Shown: positions 1 through 8,537 of the stretch, piece after piece
Numbering within the stretch: the first letter of the stretch is position 1
How the letters are laid out: the number at the start of each line of letters is the position of its first letter
Source of the DNA: Prauserella endophytica
GTDB taxonomy: Bacteria; Actinomycetota; Actinomycetes; Mycobacteriales; Pseudonocardiaceae
Length of the DNA: 64,000 nt
NCBI RefSeq assembly: GCF_005146945.1
Contig: NZ_SWMS01000022.1
Coordinates: 42,528 to 106,527 of the forward strand
Direction of reading: 5' to 3'
The notes under the pieces: model-generated
What the model was told of the DNA's origin: nothing
The model's database searches: none
The model's input: only the letters and a program-made list of their open reading frames with translations
Made by a program: the position numbers and the translations under genes

Positions 1-68
1 CACTTCCCGCCGATGAACAGCTCCTTGTTCACCGCGCTGACCACGCCGGACTCGCTGACCGTGCTCAT
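1..68 (-). CDS. Aldehyde dehydrogenase family protein, N-terminal fragment
   Basis: Only the first 22 codons lie in the window (start ATG at 68-66); the gene runs off the left edge. The peptide contains NKELFIGGKW-like residues (visible part NKELFIGGK), the usual opening strand of NAD(P)-dependent aldehyde or semialdehyde dehydrogenases. An AGGAG ribosome site lies six bases before the ATG. It is divergent from a class III aminotransferase. That pairing is typical of catabolism of an omega-amino acid such as GABA or beta-alanine, where the aminotransferase makes a semialdehyde and this enzyme oxidises it. Substrate is an inference. Confidence 0.7.
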   Translation of the reverse strand, partial: MSTVSESGVVSAVNKELFIGGK

Positions 69-125
69 TCCACAGCTCCTGGGCTCCCTTGGTTTTGACC
101 GCGCTACGACGGCCATGCTACGAAT

Positions 126-137
126 ATTGTTGACAAT
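126..137. promoter_or_regulatory. GntR-like operator in the aldehyde dehydrogenase/aminotransferase divergent promoter
   Basis: ATTGTTGACAAT forms an inverted repeat with 5-bp arms (ATTGT/ACAAT) and fits the loose GntR-family pattern yGT-N-ACr. It sits between the two divergent starts and also contains a TTGACA -35-like hexamer. No GntR gene is in the window, so the regulator is not identified. Confidence 0.35.
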
Positions 138-187
138 CTACAACCCTCCAGGTCCTACCCCTTCCATGTCCGAAGGAGGCCGCTGCC

Positions 188-1441
188 ATGGCCAAGCTGT
201 CCCCCATCCTCAAGCAGGCCACGCCGGTCGTCGTCGACCACGGCGAGGGCGTCTACCTCTACGACGTCGACGGCCGCCGCCACCTCGACTTCACCGCCGG
301 CATCGGCGTGACGAGCACCGGCCACTGCCACCCGAAGGTCGTGCGGGCCGCCCAGGAGCAGATCGGCAAGCTCATCCACGGCCAGTACACCACCGTGATG
401 CACAAGCCGCTGCTCGAGCTGACCGAGCGCCTCACGGAGGTGCTGCCAAGCGGCCTCGACTCCCTCTTCTTCTCCAATTCCGGCAGCGAGGCGGTGGAGG
501 CCGCGCTGCGGCTGACCCGCCAGGCCACCGGCAGGCCCAACGTCATCGTGTTCCAGGGCGGCTTCCACGGCCGCACCGTCGCAGCCGCGACGATGACCAC
601 CTCGGGCACCCGGTTCAGCGCTGGCTTCTCGCCCCTCATGGGCGGCGTGCACGTGGCGCCGTTCCCGTTCGCCTACCGCTACGGCTGGGACGAGAAGACC
701 GCCACCGACTTCGCGCTGCGCGAGCTGGACTACCTCTTCGCCACGCAGACCTCTCCGGGCGAGACGGCCGCGTTCTTCATCGAGCCGATGCTGGGCGAGG
801 GCGGCTACGTGCCCGCCAACCCCGAGTTCATGGCCGGGCTGCGTGCCCGCGCCGACGAGCACGGCATCCTGCTGGTCGTCGACGAGATCCAGACCGGCTT
901 CGGCCGCACCGGCAGGTTCTGGGGCCACGAGCACTTCGACGTCCGGCCCGACGTCATCACGATCGCCAAGGGCCTCGCGAGCGGCTTCCCGATCTCGGGC
1001 ATCGCCGCCTCGCAGGAGCTCATGGCCAAGGCGTGGCCGGGCTCGCAGGGCGGCACCTACGGCGGCAACGCCGTCGCGTGCGCCGCCGCGCTGGCCACCC
1101 TCGAGGTGATCAAGGAGGAGGGCCTCGTCGAGAACGCCGCCGCCCGTGGCCGCCAGCTGCTCGACGGCGTGCGCGCCATCGGCGACAAGACCCCGGCGAT
1201 CGGCGACGTCCGCGGCCTCGGCCTGCTGGTCGGCTCTGAGTTCACCACCGCCGACGGCAAGCCCGACAACGCCACGGCGCAGGCCGCGCAGAAGCTCGCC
1301 GCCGAGCGCGGGCTGCTGATGCTCACGTGCGGCGCCTACATGAACGTCGTGCGGATGATCCCGCCGCTGATCGTCACGTCCGAGCAGATCGACGAGGCAC
1401 TCGAGATCTGGACCGACGTGGTCGCGACCGTCACCAAATAA
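188..1441 (+). CDS. Class III (omega) aminotransferase, GabT-like
   Basis: PLP-dependent aminotransferase of 417 residues, the normal length for the GABA/acetylornithine/4-aminobutyrate group. The fold-type I signature is intact: VDEIQTGFGRTG around residues 231-242 with the PLP-contacting Asp232, and TIAKGLASGFP with the Schiff-base lysine at about residue 261. The start is ATG with GAAGGAGG eight bases upstream. The divergent aldehyde dehydrogenase and the following DUF3830 gene suggest a small catabolic cluster for an amino acid or a pyrimidine breakdown product. Exact substrate cannot be read from the sequence. Confidence 0.88.
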   Translation: MAKLSPILKQATPVVVDHGEGVYLYDVDGRRHLDFTAGIGVTSTGHCHPKVVRAAQEQIGKLIHGQYTTVMHKPLLELTERLTEVLPSGLDSLFFSNSGSEAVEAALRLTRQATGRPNVIVFQGGFHGRTVAAATMTTSGTRFSAGFSPLMGGVHVAPFPFAYRYGWDEKTATDFALRELDYLFATQTSPGETAAFFIEPMLGEGGYVPANPEFMAGLRARADEHGILLVVDEIQTGFGRTGRFWGHEHFDVRPDVITIAKGLASGFPISGIAASQELMAKAWPGSQGGTYGGNAVACAAALATLEVIKEEGLVENAAARGRQLLDGVRAIGDKTPAIGDVRGLGLLVGSEFTTADGKPDNATAQAAQKLAAERGLLMLTCGAYMNVVRMIPPLIVTSEQIDEALEIWTDVVATVTK

Positions 1442-1468
1442 CCGAAGAGAGTTTCGAGGAGAAGCCCA

Positions 1469-1966
1469 GTGGCCCGCTACATCACGATCACCCTCGACAA
1501 GCGCGGCGTCTCGTGCCGTGCGCGGCTGCTCGACGACGAGGCGCCGCGGACCTGTCAGGCGGTGTGGGACGCGCTGCCGCAGAGCGGCTCGGCCTACCAC
1601 GCCAAGTACGCGCGCAACGAGGTCTACACGCTCGTGCCGCCGTTCGCAGACCCGAAGCCGGGCCGCGAGAACCCGACGATCACGCCGATCCCCGGTGACG
1701 TCGTGTACTTCGGCTTCGAGCCGTGGGAGATCGGCAACCCGGCCTACGGCTACGACGAGGGCAGCGAGGCACACAGCGCGCAGGGCGCCACCGATCTCGC
1801 CATCTTCTACGGCCGTAACAACCTCCTCATCAACGGCGACGCGGGCTGGGTGCCCGGCAACGTGTTCGCCACGATCGAGGAAGGGCTGCCGGAGATGGCG
1901 GCGGCCGCGCAGGACCTCTGGCTACGCGGCGTAGAGGGCGAGACCATGACCTACGCCCGCGCGTGA
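1469..1966 (+). CDS. DUF3830 family protein (cyclophilin-like fold)
   Basis: 165 residues, GTG start with a CGAGGAGA ribosome site, 27 bases after the aminotransferase stop and so probably cotranscribed. The protein opens with a short beta strand (ARYITITLDKRG), has the conserved PGDVVYF segment near residue 75, and ends in a helix. This matches the DUF3830 family, which has a cyclophilin-like barrel and is usually found next to amidohydrolases, aminotransferases or hydantoin/pyrimidine utilisation genes. No catalytic residues are established for the family. Role here is inferred to be accessory to the aminotransferase/dehydrogenase pathway. Confidence 0.7.
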   Translation: MARYITITLDKRGVSCRARLLDDEAPRTCQAVWDALPQSGSAYHAKYARNEVYTLVPPFADPKPGRENPTITPIPGDVVYFGFEPWEIGNPAYGYDEGSEAHSAQGATDLAIFYGRNNLLINGDAGWVPGNVFATIEEGLPEMAAAAQDLWLRGVEGETMTYARA

Positions 1967-2307
1967 GTCACTCGGACGGGTGGAAGACGCGGATTCACCT
2001 TTAGTACCACCGCTTTGACACGTTCGTGGGCCGACAGCCCCCGAATACCGCATCAAGATCACCATCACCCGGGGTGAACGCTCCGTTGGCCACTACAGAC
2101 CGTCACCAACGGAGCGGAACCCCAGGGCCGGGGCAAAACCCGAAAGCCTTACGTGTTTAAACTGAGGGGATTTCGGGTTTCGCCCCGCCGGTTCTCCGGC
2201 TCTTTGACAGGGGCTCAGCCGCGCTGAAAGCCTTGCCTGGCTTTCGAAAGCAGCTGTGTGCACACGGCAATCCGTGTAACCGATTTCCTGTTAAGGAGCC
2301 CCTCGAA
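1967..2307. other. Intergenic region with two strong nested hairpins; likely structured 5' leader
   Basis: No gene of normal size. Hairpin 1 has 11-bp arms at 2079-2089 and 2106-2116, flanked by pairing GGGGT 2071-2075/ACCCC 2119-2123. Hairpin 2 has 17-bp arms at 2129-2145 and 2171-2187 with a single mismatch. A TTGACA hexamer lies at 2015-2020, upstream of both. The region ends in a good ribosome site (AAGGAG, 2293-2298) serving a 27-codon ORF. It could be a regulated leader, an RNA gene, or a terminator followed by a small gene. It did not match any riboswitch class that I could recognise with confidence. Confidence 0.5.
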
Positions 2308-2391
2308 ATGCAGATCTTCGTCACCCACGGCGGCGACATCCTCACCGGCATCCTCGCGCACCTGGCCAACATCCTGGGCTGGCTGGTCTGA
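2308..2391 (+). CDS. Small hydrophobic/amphipathic peptide, 27 residues
   Basis: ATG at 2308, stop TGA at 2389-2391, with AAGGAG nine bases before the start. After MQIFVTHGGD the peptide is a single predicted helix (ILTGILAHLANILGWLV) with Leu/Ile in a repeating pattern and a terminal GWLV. It has no cysteine or lysine. Helical peptides of this size include phenol-soluble-modulin-like toxins, type I toxins and the short porins of Corynebacteriales. None of these assignments can be made from the sequence. The well-spaced ribosome site and the structured upstream region support translation. Confidence 0.5.
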   Translation: MQIFVTHGGDILTGILAHLANILGWLV

Positions 2392-2490
2392 GGCCGAGTT
2401 AGCTGAAGCCGAGGGCGGGGTCGGCACGTTGGCGCGGACCGGCCCCGCCCCGGCGGCGAACATGAATGGCTTTCAGTCGCGCCGTCGTAC

Positions 2491-2496
2491 TAGGCT
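2491..2496 (+). promoter_or_regulatory. -10 box of a leaderless promoter for the GlcD-type oxidase
   Basis: TAGGCT lies six bases before the ATG at 2503 and there is no ribosome site, the arrangement of a leaderless actinobacterial transcript. Confidence 0.45.
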
Positions 2497-2502
2497 TCCG
2501 CC

Positions 2503-3876
2503 ATGGGCGACGTTGCGCAGCGACTGGCCGACATCGTCGGCGAACAGCACCTCCTGACCGGCGAGGCCGTCACCGAGGACTACGCGGGCGACGAAGCACT
2601 CGTCGGCGAACCCGTCAAGCCCCGGTACGTGGCCAAGCCGGCCACCACCGACGAGGTCGCCGCCATCCTGACCACGGCGACCGAACACCGGATCCCCGTC
2701 ACCGCCCGAGGTTCCGGCAGCGGGCTCTCCGCCGCCGCCCGGCCCCATCCCGACGGGATCCTTGTCTCCTTCGAGCGCATGAACGCGATCCTCGAGATCG
2801 ACACCACCAACCACGTCGCGGTGGTACAGCCCGGTGTCACACTGTCCGAACTGGACGAACGGACGGCCGAGAGCGGCCTCGGCTACACCGTCTACCCCGG
2901 CGAGATGAGCGCGAGCGTCGGCGGCAACGTCGGCACCAACGCGGGCGGCATGCGGGCCGTCAAGTACGGCGTCACGCGCAACAACGTCCTTGGCCTGCAA
3001 GCGGTTCTTGCCACCGGCGAGGTCATCCGCACCGGCGGCAAGATCGTCAAGACCTCCACCGGCTACGACCTCACACAGCTCGTGATCGGCTCAGAGGGCA
3101 CGCTCGCGCTGGCCACCGAGATCACCGTCCGGCTGCACCCAAGGCTCACCCACGGGGCGACCGTGCTCGCCCCGTTCAGCGACCTCGACCAGGTGATGGC
3201 CGCGGTACCCGCGATCGTGTCGAGCGGGCTCGCCCCGCACATCCTGGAGTACATCGACGCGCTCACGATGGCCGCGATCACCTACACCGCGCGACTGTCC
3301 CTCGGCATCCCCGACGAGGTACGCGACGCCTCGCAGGCGTACCTCGTGGTGGGGCTGGAGAACCGGGAGGCCGACCGGCTCGACGGCGACGTCCAGGCGC
3401 TCGGCGAGCTGCTGTCCGGGCTCGGCGCCACCGACGTCTACGTGCTGGAGGGCGGCTCGGCCCGCAAGCTCATCGAGGCCCGCGAGAAGGCGTTCTGGAC
3501 GGCCAAGTCGGCGGGTGCCGACGACGTGATCGACGTGGTGGTGCCCAGGGGCGCCATGCCCGAGTTCCTCGGCAGGGCAAGGGAGATCGCCGCCAAGACC
3601 GAGTCGGGCGTGGTCGGCTGCGGGCACGCCGGCGACGGCAACGTGCACCTCGCCATCTTCCAGAAGGACCCGGCCAAGCGTGCGAGCCTGCTGCATGACA
3701 TCTTCGCCGCCGGCATGGGGCTCGGCGGCGTGATCTCCGGCGAGCACGGCATCGGCCGCGCGAAGAAGGAACACTGGCTGGAGCTCGAGGATCCGGCCAA
3801 GGTGGAGCTGATGAAGCGCATCAAGACCGCCTTCGACCCGGCCGGGATCCTCAACCCCGGCGTGCTTTTCGACTGA
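2503..3876 (+). CDS. FAD-binding oxidase, GlcD/D-lactate dehydrogenase type
   Basis: 457 residues, normal for the vanillyl-alcohol-oxidase/PCMH flavoprotein family. The FAD-binding half carries TARGSGSGLSAAA (residues 67-79) and the glycine-rich SVGGNVGTNAGG (about 135-146). The C-terminal half carries GCGHAGDGNVH near residue 372 and SGEHGIGRAKK near 412, which are the substrate/metal-site signatures of GlcD, D-LDH and D-2-hydroxyglutarate dehydrogenases. It oxidises a D-2-hydroxy acid; glycolate and D-lactate are the obvious candidates. The next gene follows after 19 bases, so the two are likely one operon. ATG chosen because of the leaderless promoter box. Confidence 0.82.
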   Translation: MGDVAQRLADIVGEQHLLTGEAVTEDYAGDEALVGEPVKPRYVAKPATTDEVAAILTTATEHRIPVTARGSGSGLSAAARPHPDGILVSFERMNAILEIDTTNHVAVVQPGVTLSELDERTAESGLGYTVYPGEMSASVGGNVGTNAGGMRAVKYGVTRNNVLGLQAVLATGEVIRTGGKIVKTSTGYDLTQLVIGSEGTLALATEITVRLHPRLTHGATVLAPFSDLDQVMAAVPAIVSSGLAPHILEYIDALTMAAITYTARLSLGIPDEVRDASQAYLVVGLENREADRLDGDVQALGELLSGLGATDVYVLEGGSARKLIEAREKAFWTAKSAGADDVIDVVVPRGAMPEFLGRAREIAAKTESGVVGCGHAGDGNVHLAIFQKDPAKRASLLHDIFAAGMGLGGVISGEHGIGRAKKEHWLELEDPAKVELMKRIKTAFDPAGILNPGVLFD

Positions 3877-3895
3877 CCACTTCCCGAGGAGGACC

Positions 3896-5449
3896 ATGAA
3901 CGGCGCGCAGTCGCTGATCCGCACGCTCGTCGACGCGGGGGTCGACGTGTGCTTCTCGAATCCGGGCACGTCCGAGATGCACTTCGTCGCCGCGCTCGAC
4001 ACTGCTCCGGAGATGAGGGGCGTGCTGGGGCTCGCGGAGGGCGTGGTCACCGGTGCCGCCGACGGCTACGCGCGGATCGCGGGCAAGCCCGCGGCGACCC
4101 TGCTGCACCTCGGCCCCGGCCTCGGCAACGGCCTGGCGAACCTGCACAACGCGCGCCGCGCCAACACCCCGGTCGTCAACGTCATCGGCGACCACGCGAC
4201 CTACCACAAGCGCTACGACGCGCCACTGGAGTCGGACATCGAGGCCGTCGCCGGTTCGTTGAACGGCTGGGTGCGACGCAGCGAGAGCACCGCCGACGTC
4301 GGCGCGGACGCGGCCGCCGCGGTGGCCGCCGCGCAGGACGCGCCGGGACGCGTCGCGACGCTGATCCTGCCCGCGGACATCTCGTGGGGGGACGGCGGCA
4401 GGCCGTGCCCGCCCATCCCGCCGCGCACGGCGAAGCCCGTGAACGAGGCCACGGTGAAGTCGGTCGCCGAGGTGCTCCGCACAGGCGAGCCCGTGGCGCT
4501 GCTGCTCGGCGGCGACGCGTGCCGCGAGACCGGGCTGCGCGCCGCGAGCCGAATCGCCGAGGCGACCGGGGCGAAGCCGTTCATCGAAACCTTTCCCGGC
4601 AGGCTCGAGCGCGGCGCGGGTGTGCCCGCGATCGAGCGGCTCGGCTACCTCGCCGAGCAGGTGGCCTACCAGCTCGACGGCACGCGGCACGTGATCGTCG
4701 CGGGCACCAGGCCGCCGGTGTCGTTCTTCGCCTACCCCGGCAAGGCGAGCGACCTCGTGCCAGAGGGCGCGCAGGTGCACACGCTCGCGGCCGTCGAGGA
4801 CGACGTCGTGGGCGCGCTGGAGGACCTGGCCGAGCTGGTCGCCGCGGGTACGGAGCCGGTGCTCGCGCAGCCGCAGCGGCCCGAGCTGCCGAGCGGGGAG
4901 CTGACCGCGCAGAACTGGGTGCAGGTGATCGGCGCGCTGCTGCCCGAGCAGGCGATCATCTCCGACGAGGCCAACACGTCCGGGCTGCTGCTGCCCGGCG
5001 CGACCGCCGGTGCGCCCCGCCACGACGTGCTCACCCTCACCGGCGGCGCGATCGGCCAGGGCATGCCGGTGGCGACGGGCGCCGCGATCGCGGCACCGGA
5101 CCGCCCGGTGATCAACCTGGAGTCCGACGGCAGTGCGCTCTACACGATTTCCGCGCTGTGGACGCAGGCGCGCGAGAACCTGAACGTCACCACGGTGATC
5201 CTCAACAACCGCGCGTACGCGATCCTGCGGATGGAACTGCAGCGGGTTGGGGCGGAGGGCTCGGGACCGAAGGCCAAGAGCCTGCTCGACCTCTCCCCGC
5301 CCGAGCTCGACTTCGTGAAGATCTCCGAGGGCCTCGGCGTACCGGCGACCCGCGCGACGACCGCCGAGGAGCTGGCCGAGCAGTTCTCGCGGGCGCTCGC
5401 CGAGCCAGGTCCGCACCTGATCGACGCGGCGATCCCGCCACTGCTGTGA
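3896..5449 (+). CDS. Thiamine-diphosphate enzyme, acetolactate synthase/benzoylformate decarboxylase-like
   Basis: 517 residues with the three ThDP-enzyme domains. The N-terminal Pyr domain has SNPGTSEMHF (residues 21-30) and the activating glutamate in GLAEGV (Glu48). The C-terminal PP domain has the metal site starting at SDGSALYT (Asp411) and ending at LNN near residue 439. SNPGTSEM resembles benzoylformate decarboxylase more than true IlvB, and no small regulatory subunit gene follows. It is preceded by AGGAGG. Coupled to a 2-hydroxyacid oxidase, it could act on the 2-oxoacid that enzyme makes (glyoxylate carboligation or decarboxylation); this is inference. Confidence 0.78.
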   Translation: MNGAQSLIRTLVDAGVDVCFSNPGTSEMHFVAALDTAPEMRGVLGLAEGVVTGAADGYARIAGKPAATLLHLGPGLGNGLANLHNARRANTPVVNVIGDHATYHKRYDAPLESDIEAVAGSLNGWVRRSESTADVGADAAAAVAAAQDAPGRVATLILPADISWGDGGRPCPPIPPRTAKPVNEATVKSVAEVLRTGEPVALLLGGDACRETGLRAASRIAEATGAKPFIETFPGRLERGAGVPAIERLGYLAEQVAYQLDGTRHVIVAGTRPPVSFFAYPGKASDLVPEGAQVHTLAAVEDDVVGALEDLAELVAAGTEPVLAQPQRPELPSGELTAQNWVQVIGALLPEQAIISDEANTSGLLLPGATAGAPRHDVLTLTGGAIGQGMPVATGAAIAAPDRPVINLESDGSALYTISALWTQARENLNVTTVILNNRAYAILRMELQRVGAEGSGPKAKSLLDLSPPELDFVKISEGLGVPATRATTAEELAEQFSRALAEPGPHLIDAAIPPLL

Positions 5450-5560
5450 CCGGGTGACGGGAATTCACAGGAAACTCTTGGAGTAGGCGCGGCCGTTCCG
5501 GCGTTGAACAGGTAACGGCCGATCGTCGGGGGTCGGCCACCGCCCGGAGGAGGCACGGCC

Positions 5561-6286
5561 GTGCTGACCACTCCCCACCTGCCGCTGACGGTCCACACGC
5601 GCTCCGACGCGGCGAGCGACCGGGGCCCGCGCGACATCAACGCCGACGCCGTGGCCACCCACACGGACGAAGCCAGCGGGCGCATGGCGTTCGTGGTCGC
5701 CGACGGCGTCGGGGACCACCTGCTGGCCGCCCGCGCGGCCCGGCTTGCGGCGAGCACGACGGCCGCGGAGGCCGTGCACCACGGAGCCGTCGGCGGACTG
5801 CTACGGGCGCAGCGGGAGCTGCTGGCGCAGTTCGAGCAGCCGAACGCCGACGCCGTGCTGGTCGTCGCCGTGTTCCCGCCCGTCGGCACCGATGAGGAGA
5901 CGGTCGACATCGCGTGGGTGGGCGACTGCCGGGCCTACCGCTGGAACGGCCGCGTGCTGCACCAGATCACGGTGGACCACACGCTCGCGGAGTTCTGGCG
6001 CCGGAGCGGCGTCGAGCCGTCGCCGAGGCTGGAGCACATGGTGACCGACTCGGTGCGCACGGCGAAGGCCGAGGACATCGGCCGGGCGCGGGTCGGCGCC
6101 GGCCCCGGCAGGCTGGTGCTGAGCAGCGACGGCGTGCACAAGCTCCTCGACCTGGTGCAGCTCAAGGGGATCCTTGCCGACGGGGTTCAGGCCGGCGACA
6201 CGGCCAGCGCGCTCGTCACCGCGGCGAGGACGTTCGGCAGCCGAGACAACGCCACCGCGATCGTGGTAGACCGCCTCCTCCTCTGA
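5561..6286 (+). CDS. PP2C-family serine/threonine protein phosphatase
   Basis: 241 residues, a minimal PPM/PP2C catalytic domain with no membrane segment. Metal-binding motifs are visible: RDINADAV near residue 25, VVADGVGD near 46-53, VGDCRAYRW near 125, LSSDGVHKLLD near 188 and RDNATAIVVD at the C-terminus. It would dephosphorylate Ser/Thr phosphoproteins in a Mg/Mn-dependent way, opposing eukaryotic-type kinases; no kinase gene is nearby. GTG start, with GGAGGAGG about seven bases upstream. It stands alone and is closed by a strong terminator hairpin. Confidence 0.85.
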   Translation: MLTTPHLPLTVHTRSDAASDRGPRDINADAVATHTDEASGRMAFVVADGVGDHLLAARAARLAASTTAAEAVHHGAVGGLLRAQRELLAQFEQPNADAVLVVAVFPPVGTDEETVDIAWVGDCRAYRWNGRVLHQITVDHTLAEFWRRSGVEPSPRLEHMVTDSVRTAKAEDIGRARVGAGPGRLVLSSDGVHKLLDLVQLKGILADGVQAGDTASALVTAARTFGSRDNATAIVVDRLLL

Positions 6287-6304
6287 AAGCTGCCCCTCAA
6301 TGCA

Positions 6305-6351
6305 CCCAAGGCCACCTTTGGTGCGTTGAACGCACCAAAGGTGGCCTTGGG
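6305..6351. terminator. Perfect 21-bp stem-loop between convergent PP2C and fadB
   Basis: Arms 6305-6325 and 6331-6351 are perfectly complementary with loop TTGAA. It stands 3' of both converging genes and is a diverged member of the GAAGGCCACCTT palindrome family found elsewhere in the window. Confidence 0.75.
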
Positions 6352-6366
6352 GGACAGTCGGCGGAC

Positions 6367-8535
6367 CTACTCGAAGATCTCGCCCTTCTCGGCCTTGTCC
6401 ACCAGGGACTGCGGCGGGTTGAAGTGGTCACCGTAGCGCTCCGCCAGCTCGCGCGAGCGTGCGACGAAGCCCTTCAGGCCGCCCGGGTACTGGTTGATGT
6501 ACTGGATGACGCCACCGGTCCACGCCGGGAACCCGATGCCGAAGATGGAGCCGATGTTGGCGTCCTGCACCGAGGTGAGCACGCCCTCGTCGAAGCACTT
6601 CACGGTCTCGAGCGCCTCGGCGAAGAGCATGCGCTCCTTGAGGTCCTCGAACGGGATCGTCGCGGAGCCCGAGTTGAACGCCTCACGCAGCCCCGGCCAG
6701 ATGCGGGTGCGCTTGCCGCTCTCGTCGTACTCGTAGAAACCGGCCCCGCTGGAGCGGCCCTTGCGGTCGAACTCGTCGATCATCCTGTCGATGACGGCTT
6801 CGGCGGGGTGCTCGGTCCACGTGCCGCCCGCGGCCTCCACCGCGGCCCGCGTCTCCTGCCGGATCTTGCGCGGCAGAGTGAGCGTCAGCTCGTCCATCAG
6901 CTGCAGCGGCGGCGCCGGGTAACCGGCCTGCGAACCGGCCTGCTCGATGCTGGCCGGCTCCACGCCCTCACCCACGGCGGCGACGGCCTCGTTGATGAAC
7001 GTGCCGATCACGCGGCTGGTGAAGAACCCACGGCTGTCGTTGACGACGATCGGGGTCTTCTTGATCTGCAGCGTGTAGTCGAAGACCTTGGCCAGCGTGG
7101 CGTCCGAGGTCTTCTCGCCGCGGATGATCTCCACGAGCGGCATCTTGTCCACCGGCGAGAAGAAGTGGATGCCGATGAAGTCCTCCTGCCGCTGCACGCC
7201 CTCGGCGAGCCCGGTGATCGGCAGCGTCGAGGTGTTGGAGCCCAGCACCGCGTCCGGATTCACCACGCCCTCGATCTCCTGGAAGACCTTGTGCTTGAGC
7301 TCCTGGCTCTCGAACACGGCCTCGATCACGAAGTCGACGCCCTTGAAGTCCGCCGGGTCGGCCGTGGGCTTGATCCGCGCGAGCAGCTCGTCGGACTTCG
7401 CCTGCGTGGTCTTCCCGCGCTTAAGGGCCTTCTCCTCCAGCTTGGCGGCGTAGCCCTTGCCCTTCTCGGCGTTCTCCTGCGAGACGTCCTTGAGCACCAC
7501 CTCGATGCCGGCCTTGGCGGAGACGTAGGCGATCGCGGCGCCCATCATGCCCGCGCCGAGCACGCCGACCTTCTTCGCCTGGTACTTCTCGTAACCGTCC
7601 GGCCGCGAGCCGCCGGAGTTGATGTGCTGCAGGTCGAAGAAGAACGCCTTGGTCATGTTCTTCGCGACCTGGCCGATCACGAGGCTCGTGAAGTACCGGG
7701 TCTCGATGAGCGAGGCGGTCTCGAAGTCCACCTGCGCGCCCTCGATGGCGGCCGACAGGATCGCGCGCGGGGCCGGCATCGGCGCCCCCTTGAGCTGCTT
7801 GCGCAGGTTCGCGGGGAACGCGGGCAGGTTCGCCGCGAAGCTCGGGTTCGACGGGCTGCCGCCGGGGATCTTGTAGCCCTTGGCGTCCCACGGCTGCACT
7901 GCCTCGGGATTGGCCTTGATCCACTCCTTGGCCTTCGGCACCAGCTCGTCCACACTGGACACCAGCTCGTGCACGAGGCCGAGCTCAAGCGCCTTGGCCG
8001 GCTTGTGCCGCTGCCCCTGCACGAGCACGTTCAGGATCGCGTTCTGGATGCCGAGCAGGCGCACCGTGCGCACGATGCCGCCGCCACCGGGCAGCAGGCC
8101 CAGCGTCACCTCGGGCAGGCCGATGACGCTGCCCTTGACGTCGGCGGCGATGCGGTGGTGGCACGCGAGCGCGATCTCGAGCCCGCCGCCCAGCGCGGCG
8201 CCGTTGATCGCGGCGACCACCGGCTTGCCGAACGTCTCCAGCCTGCGCAGCTGCGCCTTTAGCTCGTTGCCCTGCTGGGTGATCTCCTCGGCGTGCTCGG
8301 GGGTGGCCTTGATCAGGTCGTTGAGGTCACCACCGGCGAAGAACGTCTTCTTCGCCGACGTCAGCACCACGCCGGTGATCGAGTCCTTCTCCGCCTCGAG
8401 CCGGTCGACGATGGCGCCCATCGACTCCCGGTAGTCGGCGTTCATCGTGTTGGCCGACTGCTTCGGGTCGTCCATCGTCAGCAGGACCATGCCGTCGGCG
8501 TCCTGTTCCCAGCGGATGGTCTTGGCCTCGGCCAT
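6367..8535 (-). CDS. fadB: Trifunctional-type enoyl-CoA hydratase / 3-hydroxyacyl-CoA dehydrogenase (FadB)
   Basis: 722 residues. The N-terminal crotonase domain (about 1-190) carries AAINGAALGGGLEIALACH, the oxyanion-hole region, and LPEVTLGLLPGGGG. The NAD-binding domain begins with VGVLGAGMMGAAIA near residue 322, followed by the C-terminal 3-hydroxyacyl-CoA dehydrogenase repeats. It catalyses the second and third steps of fatty acid beta-oxidation, partnering with the thiolase upstream. Start ATG at 8535 chosen (MAEAKTIRW), two bases after the thiolase stop, so the two genes are translationally coupled. The longer upstream reading frame overlaps fadA and is not coding. Confidence 0.93.
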   Translation of the reverse strand: MAEAKTIRWEQDADGMVLLTMDDPKQSANTMNADYRESMGAIVDRLEAEKDSITGVVLTSAKKTFFAGGDLNDLIKATPEHAEEITQQGNELKAQLRRLETFGKPVVAAINGAALGGGLEIALACHHRIAADVKGSVIGLPEVTLGLLPGGGGIVRTVRLLGIQNAILNVLVQGQRHKPAKALELGLVHELVSSVDELVPKAKEWIKANPEAVQPWDAKGYKIPGGSPSNPSFAANLPAFPANLRKQLKGAPMPAPRAILSAAIEGAQVDFETASLIETRYFTSLVIGQVAKNMTKAFFFDLQHINSGGSRPDGYEKYQAKKVGVLGAGMMGAAIAYVSAKAGIEVVLKDVSQENAEKGKGYAAKLEEKALKRGKTTQAKSDELLARIKPTADPADFKGVDFVIEAVFESQELKHKVFQEIEGVVNPDAVLGSNTSTLPITGLAEGVQRQEDFIGIHFFSPVDKMPLVEIIRGEKTSDATLAKVFDYTLQIKKTPIVVNDSRGFFTSRVIGTFINEAVAAVGEGVEPASIEQAGSQAGYPAPPLQLMDELTLTLPRKIRQETRAAVEAAGGTWTEHPAEAVIDRMIDEFDRKGRSSGAGFYEYDESGKRTRIWPGLREAFNSGSATIPFEDLKERMLFAEALETVKCFDEGVLTSVQDANIGSIFGIGFPAWTGGVIQYINQYPGGLKGFVARSRELAERYGDHFNPPQSLVDKAEKGEIFE

Positions 8536-8537
8536 GC

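Noticed and set aside
155..1774. 539-codon open frame on the minus strand
   Set aside because: It lies wholly over the aminotransferase and DUF3830 genes, is Arg/Val/Ala low-complexity and resembles no family: a high-G+C shadow frame.
2041..2187. ydaO (c-di-AMP) riboswitch in the 2.0-2.2 kb leader
   Set aside because: GGGGTGAA and GCGGAACCCC words recall that class, but the remaining conserved blocks and the typical downstream gene types were not found.
5914..8262. 782-codon plus-strand frame across the PP2C end and fadB
   Set aside because: Antisense shadow of fadB joined through the terminator; composition is that of a mirrored frame.
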